From Microbulbifer pacificus (GTDB lineage: Bacteria > Pseudomonadota > Gammaproteobacteria > Pseudomonadales > Cellvibrionaceae), in assembly GCF_002959965.1 (NCBI RefSeq), contig NZ_PREV01000027.1, positions 1,488,001 through 1,552,000 on the forward strand: a stretch of DNA of 64,000 nt, given 5' to 3'. The notes beneath the pieces are model-generated. The model made no database searches. It was not told where the DNA came from and was given only the letters and a program-made list of their open reading frames with translations. The position numbers and the translations under genes were made by a program. Of the stretch, positions 1-13,797 are shown one piece after another (the first letter of the stretch is position 1; every line of letters starts with the position of its first letter).

Positions 1-2361
1 CTGCAAGGCGGAATACTCTTCATCACTCAAGGGGCTCGGCATTTTTTCCAGTGCGTACTCGAAGACTTGATCAATCCACTTCACTGGCTTGATCACCAGA
101 TCCTGCTGGATATTGTCAGGAATATCTTTCAAATCCCGCTCGTTGTCCGCCGGAATCAGAACCGTCTTGATACCACCGCGATGAGCCGCTAGTAACTTCT
201 CCTTGAGACCACCGATACGCAATACCTCACCGCGCAAAGTAATTTCACCGGTCATGGCAACATCTGCGCGCACAGGAATGTTCGTCAGCACAGAGGCCAA
301 CACGGTACACATGGCGATACCCGCAGACGGACCATCTTTTGGTGTCGCCCCTTCCGGTACGTGGATATGAATATCCCGCGTCTCATGAAAGTCCGGTGCA
401 ACACCCAGAGCCTGGGCACGGGCACGGACCACCGTCAACGCCGCCTGAATGGACTCCTGCATCACATCACCGAGTGAGCCGGTCTTGATGACACGCCCCT
501 TGCCTGCGACAGCGGACGCTTCAATGGTGAGCAGTTCGCCCCCAACTTCGGTCCAGGCAAGCCCGGTCACCTGTCCGATCTTGTTTTCCTCTTCCGCACG
601 CCCGTAATCGAACTTGCGAACACCGAGCAACTCTTCCAGTTGTTCCGACTTGACCACCACCTTACTGGTTGTACCCTTGCGCACATGTTCGGTAACCACC
701 TTGCGGCAGATTTTGGCCATCTCCCGATCGAGCCCGCGCACTCCGGCTTCACGAGTGTAGTAGCGCACCACATCGCGTACGGCTTCATCGGTTATATCAA
801 GCTCTTCGGCCTTCAGTCCCGCTGCGTTGCGCTGCTTCGGTATCAGGTAGCGCTGGGCGATGTTCAGCTTTTCATCCTCGGTATAACCGGGAATACGGAT
901 GACTTCCATCCGATCCAGCAGAGGCCCGGGAATATTCATGGAATTGGATGTGCAAACGAACATTACGTCGGACAGATCGTAATCTACTTCCAAGTAGTGG
1001 TCGTTAAACGACTTGTTCTGCTCCGGATCAAGGACTTCCAGCAGTGCCGATGCAGGATCACCGCGATGATCCATCCCCATTTTGTCCACTTCATCGAGCA
1101 GGAAGAGAGGGTTCTTGACTCCCACCTTGGCAATTTTTTGCACTAACTTACCGGGCAACGAACCGATATATGTACGACGATGCCCGCGAATTTCCGCTTC
1201 ATCGCGTACGCCGCCCAAAGCCATACGGACATATTTACGATTGGTTGCACGCGCAATGGACTCCCCCAGGGAAGTCTTGCCCACACCGGGAGGGCCAACC
1301 AGACACAGAATAGGTCCTTTGACTTTTTTAACCCGCTTTTGCACCGCGAGGTATTCAAGAATCCGCTCTTTGACTTCTTCCAGGCCATAGTGATCCTTGT
1401 TCAGAATCTCTTCCGCCTTTACCAGATCATGACGTACCCGGCTCGCTTTCTTCCAGGGCACACTGAGCATCCAGTCAATATAGCTCCGCAGCACCGAAGC
1501 CTCGGCGGACATCGGCGACATCATTTTCAGTTTGCCGAGTTCTGCACGCGTCTTTTTTTCCGCTTCCGCGGACATTCCGGAATCGGCAATTTTTCTTTCC
1601 AGCTCTTCAACTTCATTGGGCTCTTCGGTGATTTCGCCCAACTCCTTCTGAATGGCCTTCATCTGCTCGTTCAGGTAGTACTCGCGCTGGCTCTTCTCCA
1701 TTTGCTTCTTCACGCGCCCGCGAATACGCTTCTCTACCTGGATAAGGTCAATTTCCGAATCCATCAATCCAAGCAGATGCTCCAGACGCTCTTTAACGCT
1801 GATGGTCTCCAGCAGCTCCTGCTTCTGCGGCAGATCCAGTGACATATGCGCGGCAATGGTATCCGCCAGACGTCCAGGCTCATCAATGCCAGACAGGGAA
1901 GTCATTACCTCATTGGGAACCTTCTTGCTGACAGTGACATACTGTTCGAATTGAGACATGGCGGAGCGCACCAATGCCTCTGCCTCCGCTTCCGGCAGCT
2001 CTTCGGATTCCAGTGTAGACACGGTGGCACGATAGTGACCATCGCCTTCCGTGATCTCTTCCACTTTAACGCGATGCCCGCCTTCGACCAGAACCTTAAC
2101 GGTGCCGTCCGGGAGCTTCAGCAATTGCAGTACACTGGCGACGGTACCCACCCGATAGACGTCATCGGCACCGGGATCATCCTCCGACGCCTGCCGTTGC
2201 GCCACCAGCAATACCTGCTTATCGCTGCGCATGGCCTGTTCCAGCGCATCAATGGACTTTTCGCGTCCCACGAACAGCGGGATCACCATATGGGGATAAA
2301 CCACTACGTCGCGGAGCGGCAGCAGGGGGTATTCGTTCACGTTCTCGGATGGCTGGTCCAT
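1..2361 (-). CDS. lon: ATP-dependent protease Lon (3' end cut by window edge)
   Basis: Cytoplasmic AAA+ serine protease that degrades misfolded and regulatory proteins. The reading frame on the minus strand starts [20 protein letters not shown], the usual Lon N-terminal substrate-binding domain, followed by a coiled region, an AAA+ module with Walker A GPPGVGKT and the LLDEVDKM Walker B, and a C-terminal protease domain with the catalytic serine in TPKDGPSAG and the lysine in GGLKEKL. It is 787 codons long at the window edge, so only a few tens of residues at most are missing. The start ATG at 2361 has GAGGAG upstream. A sigma-32-like promoter lies about 110 bp upstream. It follows clpP and clpX in the same direction, the classical clpPX-lon order. 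Confidence 0.97.
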   Translation of the reverse strand, partial: MDQPSENVNEYPLLPLRDVVVYPHMVIPLFVGREKSIDALEQAMRSDKQVLLVAQRQASEDDPGADDVYRVGTVASVLQLLKLPDGTVKVLVEGGHRVKVEEITEGDGHYRATVSTLESEELPEAEAEALVRSAMSQFEQYVTVSKKVPNEVMTSLSGIDEPGRLADTIAAHMSLDLPQKQELLETISVKERLEHLLGLMDSEIDLIQVEKRIRGRVKKQMEKSQREYYLNEQMKAIQKELGEITEEPNEVEELERKIADSGMSAEAEKKTRAELGKLKMMSPMSAEASVLRSYIDWMLSVPWKKASRVRHDLVKAEEILNKDHYGLEEVKERILEYLAVQKRVKKVKGPILCLVGPPGVGKTSLGESIARATNRKYVRMALGGVRDEAEIRGHRRTYIGSLPGKLVQKIAKVGVKNPLFLLDEVDKMGMDHRGDPASALLEVLDPEQNKSFNDHYLEVDYDLSDVMFVCTSNSMNIPGPLLDRMEVIRIPGYTEDEKLNIAQRYLIPKQRNAAGLKAEELDITDEAVRDVVRYYTREAGVRGLDREMAKICRKVVTEHVRKGTTSKVVVKSEQLEELLGVRKFDYGRAEEENKIGQVTGLAWTEVGGELLTIEASAVAGKGRVIKTGSLGDVMQESIQAALTVVRARAQALGVAPDFHETRDIHIHVPEGATPKDGPSAGIAMCTVLASVLTNIPVRADVAMTGEITLRGEVLRIGGLKEKLLAAHRGGIKTVLIPADNERDLKDIPDNIQQDLVIKPVKWIDQVFEYALEKMPSPLSDEEYSALQ

Positions 2362-2468
2362 ATAACTCCTCTCGGCCTGGGGATGGCGGCTTGCCACCCC
2401 ATCTTGGCGACTTATCCATCACCGGGCATATGAACAAGGGTCCCGGTTGCGCGCCAGTCTGCAACCTA

Positions 2469-2496
2469 AATTGGGGGCGGCCCTCAGAATAACAAG
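2469..2496 (-). promoter_or_regulatory. Putative sigma-32 heat-shock promoter of lon
   Basis: Read on the minus strand, CTTGTTA (2490-2496) is followed after 13 bp by CCCCAATT (2469-2476). This resembles the RpoH consensus CTTGAAA / CCCCATnT. lon is a heat-shock gene in other gammaproteobacteria, so the position makes sense. Assignment is by eye only. Confidence 0.4.
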
Positions 2497-2641
2497 GCCA
2501 ACCCCACCGGCGCAGCAAAATAAGTTTAATTCACAGCAGTTCCTGGCAGTTGGTGGAGACCAGAAATTCCTCTACCTCTCCTTTCATAGCACAGAAAAAC
2601 GCTGGCACGAAACGTATCTGCATGCACGAGCAGCAAATTTC

Positions 2642-2680
2642 AGACACAAAAAAGCCCCGACTCGGGGCTTTTTTGTGTCT
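2642..2680. terminator. Rho-independent terminator downstream of clpX
   Basis: Long, nearly perfect inverted repeat AGACACAAAAAAGCCCCG / CGGGGCTTTTTTGTGTCT with A and T runs on both sides, so it can act in either direction. It lies 22 bp after the clpX stop codon and separates clpX from lon. The rest of 2362-2702 contains the lon promoter and no gene. Confidence 0.85.
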
Positions 2681-2702
2681 GAATAGGCGAACCGACCGGA
2701 AC

Positions 2703-3986
2703 TCAGTCTTCCGGTGCGGCCTTCTGCGCTTCGGCCTGCTGATAAACCAGCAGCGGTGTAGATTCCCCCTTGATCACGGCTTCGTCGATCACCACCTTGG
2801 CCACGTTGTCCATGGACGGAATGTCATACATGGTTTCCAGCAGAACGGATTCCATAATGGAGCGCAGCCCGCGGGCGCCAGTTTTTCGCTCCATCGCCTT
2901 AGATGCCACGGCATCCAGAGCGTCGGCGCGGAAATCGAGCTCCACCCCCTCCATCTCAAACAGCTTGGCATACTGCTTGGTCAGTGCATTGCGAGGTTCC
3001 GTTAAAATCTGGACCAGTGCTGCGCGATCCAGCTCCTCCAGGGTAGCCGTCACCGGCAGACGGCCGACAAACTCGGGGATCAGACCGTAACGCACCAAAT
3101 CTTCCGGCTCCAGATCCAACAACACCTGGCCAAAGTTGCTTTTGCTGTCTTTGGATTTCACTTCCGCAGAGAAACCGATGCCGCCCTTTTCAGAACGATC
3201 GCGAATCACTTTATCGAGACCGGCAAAGGCACCGCCACAGATAAACAAAATATTGGACGTATCTACCTGCAGGAATTCCTGTTGCGGATGCTTGCGTCCA
3301 CCTTGTGGGGGAACGGATGCAACCGTACCTTCGATCAGTTTAAGCAACGCCTGCTGGACCCCCTCACCGGAAACATCCCGGGTGATGGAGGGGTTGTCGG
3401 ACTTGCGTGAAATCTTGTCGATTTCGTCGATGTAGACAATACCTTGCTGGGCTTTCTCCACATCGTAGTCACACTTCTGCAGCAGTTTCTGGATGATATT
3501 CTCAACGTCTTCACCCACATAGCCTGCTTCCGTCAGAGTGGTAGCATCGGCGATGGTGAACGGCACATTCAGCAGGCGAGCCAAGGTCTCTGCGAGCAGG
3601 GTTTTACCGCTTCCGGTAGGGCCCACCAACAGGATATTGGACTTGCCCAGCTCAACCTCTTCCTTGCCCTTCACACTCTTGGTAGTGCGCAGACGCTTGT
3701 AGTGGTTGTAGACGGCAACGGCCAGCACCTTTTTGGCGCGGACTTGCCCGATCACATACTGATCGAGAATTTCGGTAATTTCCTGAGGCGTAGGCAGACG
3801 GGAATCGTCGCCATCCACGGCCTCCTGCACTTCTTCACGAATGATATCCGTGCAAAGTTCGACACACTCATCGCAAATATAAACAGAAGGACCCGCGATA
3901 AGCTTGCGTACTTCCTGCTGGCTTTTGCCACAGAAGGAACAGTAAAGGAGTTTGCCGTTTTCGTCTCCGCTGTTCTTTTCAGTCAT
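2703..3986 (-). CDS. clpX: ClpXP unfoldase ATP-binding subunit ClpX
   Basis: Hexameric AAA+ unfoldase that feeds tagged substrates into ClpP. The 427-residue product has the N-terminal zinc-binding domain with Cys16, Cys19, Cys38 and Cys41, Walker A GPTGSGKT at about 122-129, Walker B with IDEIDKI near 183, and the GIGF segment used for docking on ClpP. Length matches the family. The ATG at 3986 has GGAG seven bases upstream. It lies 222 bp downstream of clpP in the same direction and ends at a strong terminator. The 222-bp spacer leaves room for a separate promoter, but I could not identify one. Confidence 0.98.
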   Translation of the reverse strand: MTEKNSGDENGKLLYCSFCGKSQQEVRKLIAGPSVYICDECVELCTDIIREEVQEAVDGDDSRLPTPQEITEILDQYVIGQVRAKKVLAVAVYNHYKRLRTTKSVKGKEEVELGKSNILLVGPTGSGKTLLAETLARLLNVPFTIADATTLTEAGYVGEDVENIIQKLLQKCDYDVEKAQQGIVYIDEIDKISRKSDNPSITRDVSGEGVQQALLKLIEGTVASVPPQGGRKHPQQEFLQVDTSNILFICGGAFAGLDKVIRDRSEKGGIGFSAEVKSKDSKSNFGQVLLDLEPEDLVRYGLIPEFVGRLPVTATLEELDRAALVQILTEPRNALTKQYAKLFEMEGVELDFRADALDAVASKAMERKTGARGLRSIMESVLLETMYDIPSMDNVAKVVIDEAVIKGESTPLLVYQQAEAQKAAPED

Positions 3987-4208
3987 CTATGTACTCCGTG
4001 GTCAGGGCAGCCAGCCGAAATGCGGTGGCAAGTAGGGTTCGTAACCAAGATGCGGCCTTTTGGCAGGATTTTCAAGCTTTTTATCCTCTCCTGAACGCCC
4101 GACCGTTGGACGCGGAGAATGTTCTAAAGCAGACAATACCGGTAGGACGACACTGCGCCGCCCCAGCGGTTTTCAGGTATCTAAGATCCGCTAAAGTGGG
4201 TGGTGGCG

Positions 4209-4853
4209 CTACTTCAGAGGCATCTGACGACGAGAAAGCACCTCGTCTACCAAACCGTACTCTTTGGCCTCGTCTGCACTCATGAAATGGTCACGTTCCG
4301 TATCCCGCTCGATATCCGCCACACTGCGATCTGCATGGTGCGCCATCAGCTCGTTCAGACGCTTACGGATTTTGAGGATTTCCTGAGCATGGATGTGGAT
4401 ATCCGAAGCCTGCCCCTGGGCACCACCACTGGGCTGGTGAATCATGACGCGGGAGTTAGGGGTAGCGAAGCGTTTGCCTTGCGCTCCGGCGGTAAGCAGA
4501 AAAGCTCCCATACTGCAGGCCTGGCCGATACACATGGTGCTTACATCCGGCTTGATGAACTGCATAGTGTCGTAAATGGACATACCCGCGGTTACTGATC
4601 CGCCGGGGGAGTTGATATACAGATGGATGTCCTTGTCGGGGTTTTCCGCCTCCAGGAACAACAGCTGCGCCACCACCAGGTTGGCCATATGGTCCTCGAC
4701 TGGCCCCACCAGGAAAATCACCCGCTCCTTCAGCAGACGGGAATAAATATCGAACGAACGTTCACCTCGCGCAGTCTGCTCCACAACAATTGGTACGAGG
4801 CCGCTGGCAGCCATAATGTCATTGGATTTCGTGGGGTAATCAAAATAGGCCAT
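4209..4853 (-). CDS. clpP: ATP-dependent Clp protease proteolytic subunit ClpP
   Basis: Serine peptidase that forms the tetradecameric chamber used with ClpX or ClpA. The 214-residue protein contains the catalytic triad Ser114 (GQACSMGA), His139 (MIHQPSGG) and Asp188, the INSPGGSV handle region, and a short N-terminal propeptide ending before GLVPIVVEQ. It lies between tig and clpX, all leftward, the standard gammaproteobacterial order. The start ATG is supported by an AAGGAAG-type ribosome site about a dozen bases upstream. Confidence 0.98.
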   Translation of the reverse strand: MAYFDYPTKSNDIMAASGLVPIVVEQTARGERSFDIYSRLLKERVIFLVGPVEDHMANLVVAQLLFLEAENPDKDIHLYINSPGGSVTAGMSIYDTMQFIKPDVSTMCIGQACSMGAFLLTAGAQGKRFATPNSRVMIHQPSGGAQGQASDIHIHAQEILKIRKRLNELMAHHADRSVADIERDTERDHFMSADEAKEYGLVDEVLSRRQMPLK

Positions 4854-5094
4854 GGATACGATGCTTCCTTTTTGGGCGTATTAGGCGGACCGAAAGTGTG
4901 CCTGCTCAATAAAGGCACAACCTTCAGGAAAACAGATCAAACTGAGCTTAACTGCTCGGAGGGGATAAAGCCAGTTGAGGTGAAGGGCAAAATCAGCGCC
5001 TTCCCGAGGTACAAGATGTAGCGGCGGATGCAGAATTGAAATACCGAAAGACGATTACTGAGCAGCCGCCTCGCAACAAAAAGCCTCAGAAGAA

Positions 5095-5122
5095 AAAACG
5101 GCCACCGATTGGTGGCCGTTTT
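5095..5122 (-). terminator. Terminator downstream of tig
   Basis: Perfect stem ACGGCCACC / GGTGGCCGT with flanking A and T runs, immediately after the tig stop codon. It separates tig from clpP, so clpP is probably transcribed mainly from its own promoter in 4854-5094. Confidence 0.85.
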
Positions 5123-5130
5123 CAGCAAAC

Positions 5131-6444
5131 TTATGCCTGCTTCTGCGGCTTGATCACGTCATCGTAGGTGCTCTTCACTTCGCTGACCTTGGCTTTATCC
5201 AGCACAAAATCAACAACTTGATCTTCCAGCACCACAGATTCCACACCGGCGAGCAGCTCTCGGTTATTGAAGTAGTAATCCACCACCTCTTCCGGTTGCT
5301 GATAGGTGGAGGCCAGCTCTTCGACCTTTGCTTTTACGCGATCGCCGTCTACAGAGATTTTGTTCTGCTTGACGATTTCACCAACCACCAGCCCCAGAAC
5401 CACACGGCGCTTGGCCTGATCTTCAAACATGGTGTCCGGCAACATTCTCGCCGCGTCTTGCGGTTTGATTTGACCACCGAACTGCTGGATCATCTGCCCG
5501 CGCAGAGTGTTGACCTCACTCTTGACCAGGGCCGCGGGGATTTCCACCTGATGCTTGGCGAACAACTGGTCCATGACCTGGGTCTTGACCTTGTTTAGCG
5601 CCGCATTTTTCAGTTCGCGCTGCATGTTGCTACGCACTTCTTCACGGAATTTTTCTTCACCACCGGCATCCACACCGTACGCGGCAAAGAATTCATCATT
5701 CAGCTCTGGCAGCTCCGGCTTCTCGGAGTTGGTTACCTTGATGGTAAATACCGCTTTGGCGCCGCGCAGATTTTCCGCCTGATAATCTTCCGGGAAGGTC
5801 ACTTCTACGTCTTTCTCTTCGCCGGGCTTCATACCGATGATGCCGTCTTCAAAGCCCGGAATCATATTGCCGGAACCGAGAACCAGGCGCTGACCTTCAG
5901 CCTTGCCACCTTCGAACTCTTCACCGTCTTTGCGGCCAACGAAGTCGATGGTGACACGATCACCCTTCTGGGCTTTGCGCTTGGTTTCTTTCCAGCTGGA
6001 CTGCTGCTTGCGCAGGACGTCGATCATGTTGTCTACGTCAGCGTCGGTCACTTCAGCAACCGGACGCTCTACAGATACCTCAGACAGGTCCGCCAGCGCT
6101 ACTTCCGGGTAAACCTCAAAAGTTGCAATGTACTCAAGGTTCTCACCGGGCGCGATGTTCTTGGCTTCAATGCTCGGCTGGCCAGCGGGTTTAACCTGCT
6201 CTTTCTGTACCGCCTCGTAGAAGGAGCGGCTCATAACCTCACCCAGGACTTCCTGGCGAACACCGTCACCAAAACGCTGACGCACAACATTCAGCGGTAC
6301 TTTACCCTTGCGGAAACCGTTAATCCGAACGGTTTTGGCGGCCTGCTGAAGGCGCTTGTCCACTTCCTTATCAACGACCTCTGCCGGCAAGTTGACCGTT
6401 AAGCGACGTTCCAGGCCGGAAGTTGTTTCGATGGAAACCTGCAT
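5131..6444 (-). CDS. tig: Trigger factor, ribosome-associated chaperone
   Basis: Chaperone and peptidyl-prolyl isomerase that binds nascent chains at the ribosome exit. The 437-residue protein starts MQVSIETTSGLERRLTV and carries the ribosome-binding signature GFRKGKVPLNVV near 44-55, a central FKBP-type domain (about 160-240; DFVGRKDGEEFEGG) and the long C-terminal chaperone arms. Length is normal for the family. It begins the tig-clpP-clpX-lon series and is preceded by tRNA-Leu on the same strand. The start is supported by a GAGG-like site (ctcacGAGGAAtaac on the coding strand). Confidence 0.97.
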   Translation of the reverse strand: MQVSIETTSGLERRLTVNLPAEVVDKEVDKRLQQAAKTVRINGFRKGKVPLNVVRQRFGDGVRQEVLGEVMSRSFYEAVQKEQVKPAGQPSIEAKNIAPGENLEYIATFEVYPEVALADLSEVSVERPVAEVTDADVDNMIDVLRKQQSSWKETKRKAQKGDRVTIDFVGRKDGEEFEGGKAEGQRLVLGSGNMIPGFEDGIIGMKPGEEKDVEVTFPEDYQAENLRGAKAVFTIKVTNSEKPELPELNDEFFAAYGVDAGGEEKFREEVRSNMQRELKNAALNKVKTQVMDQLFAKHQVEIPAALVKSEVNTLRGQMIQQFGGQIKPQDAARMLPDTMFEDQAKRRVVLGLVVGEIVKQNKISVDGDRVKAKVEELASTYQQPEEVVDYYFNNRELLAGVESVVLEDQVVDFVLDKAKVSEVKSTYDDVIKPQKQA

Positions 6445-6621
6445 GTTATTCCTCGTGAGACTCTTCTCTTCACAGATGCCGGGCCAAAGGGAGCTTTTCC
6501 CAGCACCAGCGATTAGCGCAGCGCCGATAATCCGGCCGCCAAATACAAGCAGCCCGCGCCATCACTACGTTCCCCTGGAGAGGGAGAGCAGCGTTTTCGG
6601 CACGGACTGTATTAATCCTGT

Positions 6622-6706
6622 TGGTGGGGACGGGGAGACTTGAACTCCCACACCTTGCGGCACCAGAACCTAAACCTGGCGTGTCTACCAATTCCACCAC
6701 GTCCCC
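6622..6706 (-). tRNA. tRNA-Leu (anticodon UAG)
   Basis: An 85-nt class II tRNA read on the minus strand. The acceptor stem GGGGACG pairs with CGTCCCC, followed by discriminator A and an encoded CCA. The D-arm contains TGGTAGACAC, the anticodon stem is CCAGG/TCTGG around loop TTTAGGT (anticodon TAG), there is a long variable arm, and the T-arm contains GTTCAAGTC. It lies upstream of tig in the same direction. Confidence 0.97.
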
Positions 6707-6925
6707 AACTTTACCCCGCCGCTAACCGCTTGATTTACATGAGTTTTTGGCAAAAAACCCAACTGGCTCGCGACAAGGGGAGCAGATTGTGCCACAGCGG
6801 ACACAGGGCTTCAACAGATGCCCGTTACAAGTCACCGTTTCAGTCGTATTTGCGACCTGACCGGGGCGAACTGGCAAAATGCGCGGGGCAGACTGCCACC
6901 TGCGACACTTTATCTTCGTTCAATT

Positions 6926-6953
6926 AAACGGGGCGCCAACTGGCGCCCCGTTT
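6926..6953 (-). terminator. Terminator-like hairpin downstream of fadA
   Basis: Stem GGGGCGCCA / TGGCGCCCC extended by AAAC/GTTT, beginning 22 bp after the fadA stop codon. The T-run on the minus strand is short, so termination efficiency is uncertain. The rest of 6707-6974 shows no gene. Confidence 0.65.
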
Positions 6954-6974
6954 ATTTTGCTTGCCGGGAGGGAA

Positions 6975-10318
<3,344 letters not shown>

Positions 10319-10479
10319 TATTGACCTCATTGATTGGTGACCGAATTTTCACCCGGTTGGATGAGCCGGTCCGGGGGTCGGGGTTGTGCAAGACTGATTC
10401 CGGACTTGCCGTCCGTCGAGAATACGGCATCACCATAACCAACCGATGACGCTAGTCTCTATATCAGTCGACGCGACCA

Positions 10480-10510
10480 AGTATAGCCAGATTCAAACGT
10501 CCGTTTGAAT
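10480..10510 (-). promoter_or_regulatory. fadBA promoter with PsrA-like palindromic operator
   Basis: The perfect palindrome ATTCAAACGTCCGTTTGAAT (arms of 9, spacer TC) occupies 10491-10510. On the minus strand it covers TTCAAA (a -35-like element at 10504-10509) and is followed at 10480-10485 by TATACT, a good -10, with 18 bp between. The CAAAC-n-GTTTG dyad resembles sites of the TetR-family fatty-acid regulator PsrA, known to control fad genes in several gammaproteobacteria. The position suggests repression. The remainder of 10319-10720 has no gene. Confidence 0.6.
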
Positions 10511-10720
10511 ACCATTTCCGCCATATCCACTGGCCTGATTAATGCGAGAACCACCGGCAACGGTCACTTTCGATCAAAATCCGACCAAACCGTCGCAAGA
10601 AAGGCCAACAATCGCCGCTGGCCGGACAAGTGTAGAAACTCGGAGGGAGTGCAGGTGAGCCCTGCGGGAAAACCTTGAGCCCACCGTGCAGCGGGCTCCG
10701 GTTGAATACGACAGGTGGCA

Positions 10721-12580
10721 TCAAACCATATCAGAGAAGGGATTCTCTACCGGAAGAATTACTTCACCCGCGATACCGGGCAATTTCAGTGAACTACCTT
10801 CCAGGGAAATGCCTTCCTCGTCAATCAGCCCTTCACCAAACCGGTAAATCGCATCCAGGTCGCCACGACTGGCGCGCGCGTCGTAAGCGGCGGCGCGCTC
10901 GGCAACGGCTTCGTTGCGCTTCCGGTAGTCGGTGAGGGTGTGCTCGCCGTATCGCTTACCCAGCATTTTCTCAACAATGTGCGGCGCCAGTACACTGGCC
11001 GTGGCGTTATTACCACCAAACCCTTTGGAGTTGAGAAACGCTACGTCGAGCGACATGGGATCGCGCTCGACATGGGTCAGAGAAAGGGAGAGATGCTCGT
11101 GGTACACGTCATCCGCCACACGGTCAATTGTGGTAATCCCCGGAAGAATACCGCGATTGAAAATTCCGAGGCTGGAGATTAACTGGTCGCCGCTGGCGGC
11201 GGCAACGGTGTGACCGACAAACGCTTTCACCGCGCAAACCGGCCAATGCTCAATGCCGAACGCACCGGCGAGGCGATCAAAAATTGCGGATTCCGTCACC
11301 CGGTTTTGAGGCGTGCTGGAACCGTGCGCCTGTACAAAACTGCGGTGGCGCAGGCTCTCTTCACCGAGAATTGCGCGCACTTCCGACATGGCTCGCGCCA
11401 CGGTCAGGTAGTTGCCCGGGCCAGGAGCGGAAATGGATTTTTTGGGGCCGTCCGCATTGACGAACACATTGGCCACGGCACCGTGAATCGGCGCCCCCAG
11501 CTCCAGCGCCAGCTCGTCGTCCATCAGGACCGCCCACTGGCTTCCCTCTCCCAGAGTGAAGCCGCAGTTGTCGCCAAAGGGGCGGCTGGCGCGACGAAAA
11601 TCAATATCGTCACCGAAGATCTTGCGCAGGCCATCCAGGTTGGCCAATGCCCCCATGGTGGCGTAACCGTCCACTACCTCGGGCACCAGCGGCGCTTCCG
11701 CAGCACCCACCACTGCAACCCGCGCGCGGCCACAGCGGATATCCTCTACTGCGGCACGCAGGTTGTACAGGTAGGTAGCGCAGGCACCGGCCACTGCACC
11801 CGTGGTACCGACACTGCCAAGTACATAGGCGTTGACGAAATCCGCCGGCATACTGGTGAGCCCCAAGGCCAGCTGCTTGGAACTGACGCGCCCGCCGCGC
11901 AGGCGTGACTGGAGCAATCCACCATTACCGTTAGGGTCGAGTTGACTCATCGCGGAACTGGCATAGACGGAAACCTTGTCCGGACCCGCTTTCGCAGCCA
12001 CCAGATCCCAGTCGATACCCAGCGCCCGGACCGCATCGGAGGCACCGAGAATAGCAAGCTGCAGACCGCGCGGATGGAAACGGGAATTGTACTGATCTCC
12101 CGGCTCAAATCCGGTGGGCAACTGGCCGGCAGACGCGACCGCGATTTCGCGGTAGCTATCGAGCATGACGGAAAGTTCCGCCGCGCGAATCCGCACCCTG
12201 CCGTTGTCGAGCGGTTCAACACGCCAGCCTTCCGGCAGGGGTGATGGCAATTGGCGCGCAGACATCTCAAAAGTAAAGCCGCCATCGCTGCGCAACTCCG
12301 CCGGCTGGTGAAAATGACAGTGGCGATAATCGTAAAAGCGCGACTCCAGCTCGCGCACCAGGGTTCCCTGAAGCACCGCCTGCTCCAGCGTCGCGTCGAG
12401 TGGACCGCCGGCGGCGTCTCCTGTACGCAGCCCCATGAGCGCGGCGAGATCAGACAGGATATCCGTACGTTCCGCTGCCCCGAGACGGTCCAGCACCATA
12501 CGCTTGTAGCCACGGTGGAACGAACTGCGACCAGCGGGGTTAAAACCCCCGAAGGCGGTAATTACGGGTAGGCGCTGCAT
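10721..12580 (-). CDS. fabY: FabY-type beta-ketoacyl-ACP synthase
   Basis: Large thiolase-fold condensing enzyme. The N-terminus MQRLPVITAFGGFNPAGRSS matches my recollection of Pseudomonas FabY, which condenses acetyl-CoA with malonyl-ACP to start fatty-acid synthesis. The candidate Cys-His-His triad is Cys267 (GAVAGACATYLYN), His419 (VQAHGSSTPQ) and His457 (FVGHTVAAASG). The 619-residue length is far above FabB/FabF (about 410), as expected for FabY. The start at 12580 is chosen because AGGAGGT lies directly upstream; an ATG further out (12703) would add an unlikely 41-residue extension. It is divergent from an AraC-type regulator, with about 210 bp between. Confidence 0.85.
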   Translation of the reverse strand: MQRLPVITAFGGFNPAGRSSFHRGYKRMVLDRLGAAERTDILSDLAALMGLRTGDAAGGPLDATLEQAVLQGTLVRELESRFYDYRHCHFHQPAELRSDGGFTFEMSARQLPSPLPEGWRVEPLDNGRVRIRAAELSVMLDSYREIAVASAGQLPTGFEPGDQYNSRFHPRGLQLAILGASDAVRALGIDWDLVAAKAGPDKVSVYASSAMSQLDPNGNGGLLQSRLRGGRVSSKQLALGLTSMPADFVNAYVLGSVGTTGAVAGACATYLYNLRAAVEDIRCGRARVAVVGAAEAPLVPEVVDGYATMGALANLDGLRKIFGDDIDFRRASRPFGDNCGFTLGEGSQWAVLMDDELALELGAPIHGAVANVFVNADGPKKSISAPGPGNYLTVARAMSEVRAILGEESLRHRSFVQAHGSSTPQNRVTESAIFDRLAGAFGIEHWPVCAVKAFVGHTVAAASGDQLISSLGIFNRGILPGITTIDRVADDVYHEHLSLSLTHVERDPMSLDVAFLNSKGFGGNNATASVLAPHIVEKMLGKRYGEHTLTDYRKRNEAVAERAAAYDARASRGDLDAIYRFGEGLIDEEGISLEGSSLKLPGIAGEVILPVENPFSDMV

Positions 12581-12789
12581 CCTGACCTCCTGCCTGAATC
12601 GAACAAATGGGTCGAAACTGCCCCAGCAGATTCGATGGTGGATCAGTTTAGGGGCTGGCGATTCGGCCTCGTTATGGGCATACTGGCCAGCAATTTTGAG
12701 CATCTGGCCAACCAGCCACGGACGTCACGAAACGCCGAATACCAGTCGCGAAACCGCACCGCGGATGATCCCGCTGTAGAGAGTTACCC

Positions 12790-13776
12790 ATGCCCATCGT
12801 TACCTTCATACTTGTCGACCAGATGCTCTCCACCGGTACCATGCTGCCTCTGGAGATGTTGCGAGGCGCCGACAGTCGCGCGCGAGTTGAAGGTGAAAAG
12901 AATTCCCTGAAACTGATCACAGCAAGTATCGATGGCAAACCGGTCAAAACCAGCTCCGGGTTTCAGTTGGCGCCGGATATCCCACTCACCGACGCCCCGG
13001 ATAGCGATATCGTTTATCTGCCAGCACTGTGGCGAAATCCGCGACCAGCGCTTCGCCGCAGCGGGCCACTTATCGCCTGGTTGCAACAGCAGGCCGAACG
13101 CGGCGCCGCAATCAGTGCCGTGGGTACGGGCGTGTGCTTTCTTGCCGAAGCCGGGTTACTCGATGGCAAACCCGCGACGACCCACTGGCATTACTTCGAA
13201 CAGTTCGCGGCGAGCTACCCCGAAGTAAAACTCAAGCGACAATACTTCATCACCCAGGCGGACAAACTCTTCTGCGCCGCCAGTGTCAACGCACTGGCCG
13301 ATGTGACTGTGCATCTGATCCGCCAACTCTATGGGCCCGCCATTGCCAGCCACGTCGAGCGCAACTTCTCCCACGAGATCCGTCGCCCGTTCGAGGAAAT
13401 CGCCTACTCGGAAGGTGCGGTGCACCTGCACCCCGATGAAGATATCGTGCAGGCACAGACCTGGCTGAAACAGCATTGCAGCGAAGACGTTAAATTGAGT
13501 GAAGTAGCAAAAACCTTCGACATGAGCGTGAGGTCATTCAACCGTCGTTTTAAACTCGCGACTGGGCAAACACCGCTACAGTATTTGCAGAACGTGCGAG
13601 TGGACATGGCACGGGAACTTCTCCAGTCCACCAATCTGTCCGTCAATGAAATTGCGGAAAAAGTCGGGTATCAGGATATGGGCCATTTCACCGCCCTGTT
13701 CAAAAAATTTCTTTCCACGACGCCGAGTGAATACCGCACCACAGTGCGCGCGAAACTGTTCCGGGTGAATACCTGA
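12790..13776 (+). CDS. GlxA-like AraC-family transcriptional regulator
   Basis: The 328-residue protein has an N-terminal DJ-1/PfpI-like domain (about 1-190, IVTFILVDQMLSTGTMLPLEMLRGA) fused to a C-terminal AraC double helix-turn-helix (about 230-322, ending KKFLSTTPSEYRTTVRAK). This is the GlxA architecture. Several members sense small metabolites, but the ligand here cannot be read from sequence. The usual nucleophile-elbow cysteine has a counterpart in AVGTGVCFLAEAG. It is transcribed away from fabY, so the shared 210-bp region may be its target; that is inference. Confidence 0.88.
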   Translation: MPIVTFILVDQMLSTGTMLPLEMLRGADSRARVEGEKNSLKLITASIDGKPVKTSSGFQLAPDIPLTDAPDSDIVYLPALWRNPRPALRRSGPLIAWLQQQAERGAAISAVGTGVCFLAEAGLLDGKPATTHWHYFEQFAASYPEVKLKRQYFITQADKLFCAASVNALADVTVHLIRQLYGPAIASHVERNFSHEIRRPFEEIAYSEGAVHLHPDEDIVQAQTWLKQHCSEDVKLSEVAKTFDMSVRSFNRRFKLATGQTPLQYLQNVRVDMARELLQSTNLSVNEIAEKVGYQDMGHFTALFKKFLSTTPSEYRTTVRAKLFRVNT

Positions 13777-13797
13777 CCTGCACCCCAGCTCCGACAA

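Noticed and set aside
12581-12703. N-terminal extension of FabY to an ATG at 12703
   Set aside because: AGGAGGT directly precedes the ATG at 12580, and the protein then starts as FabY does.
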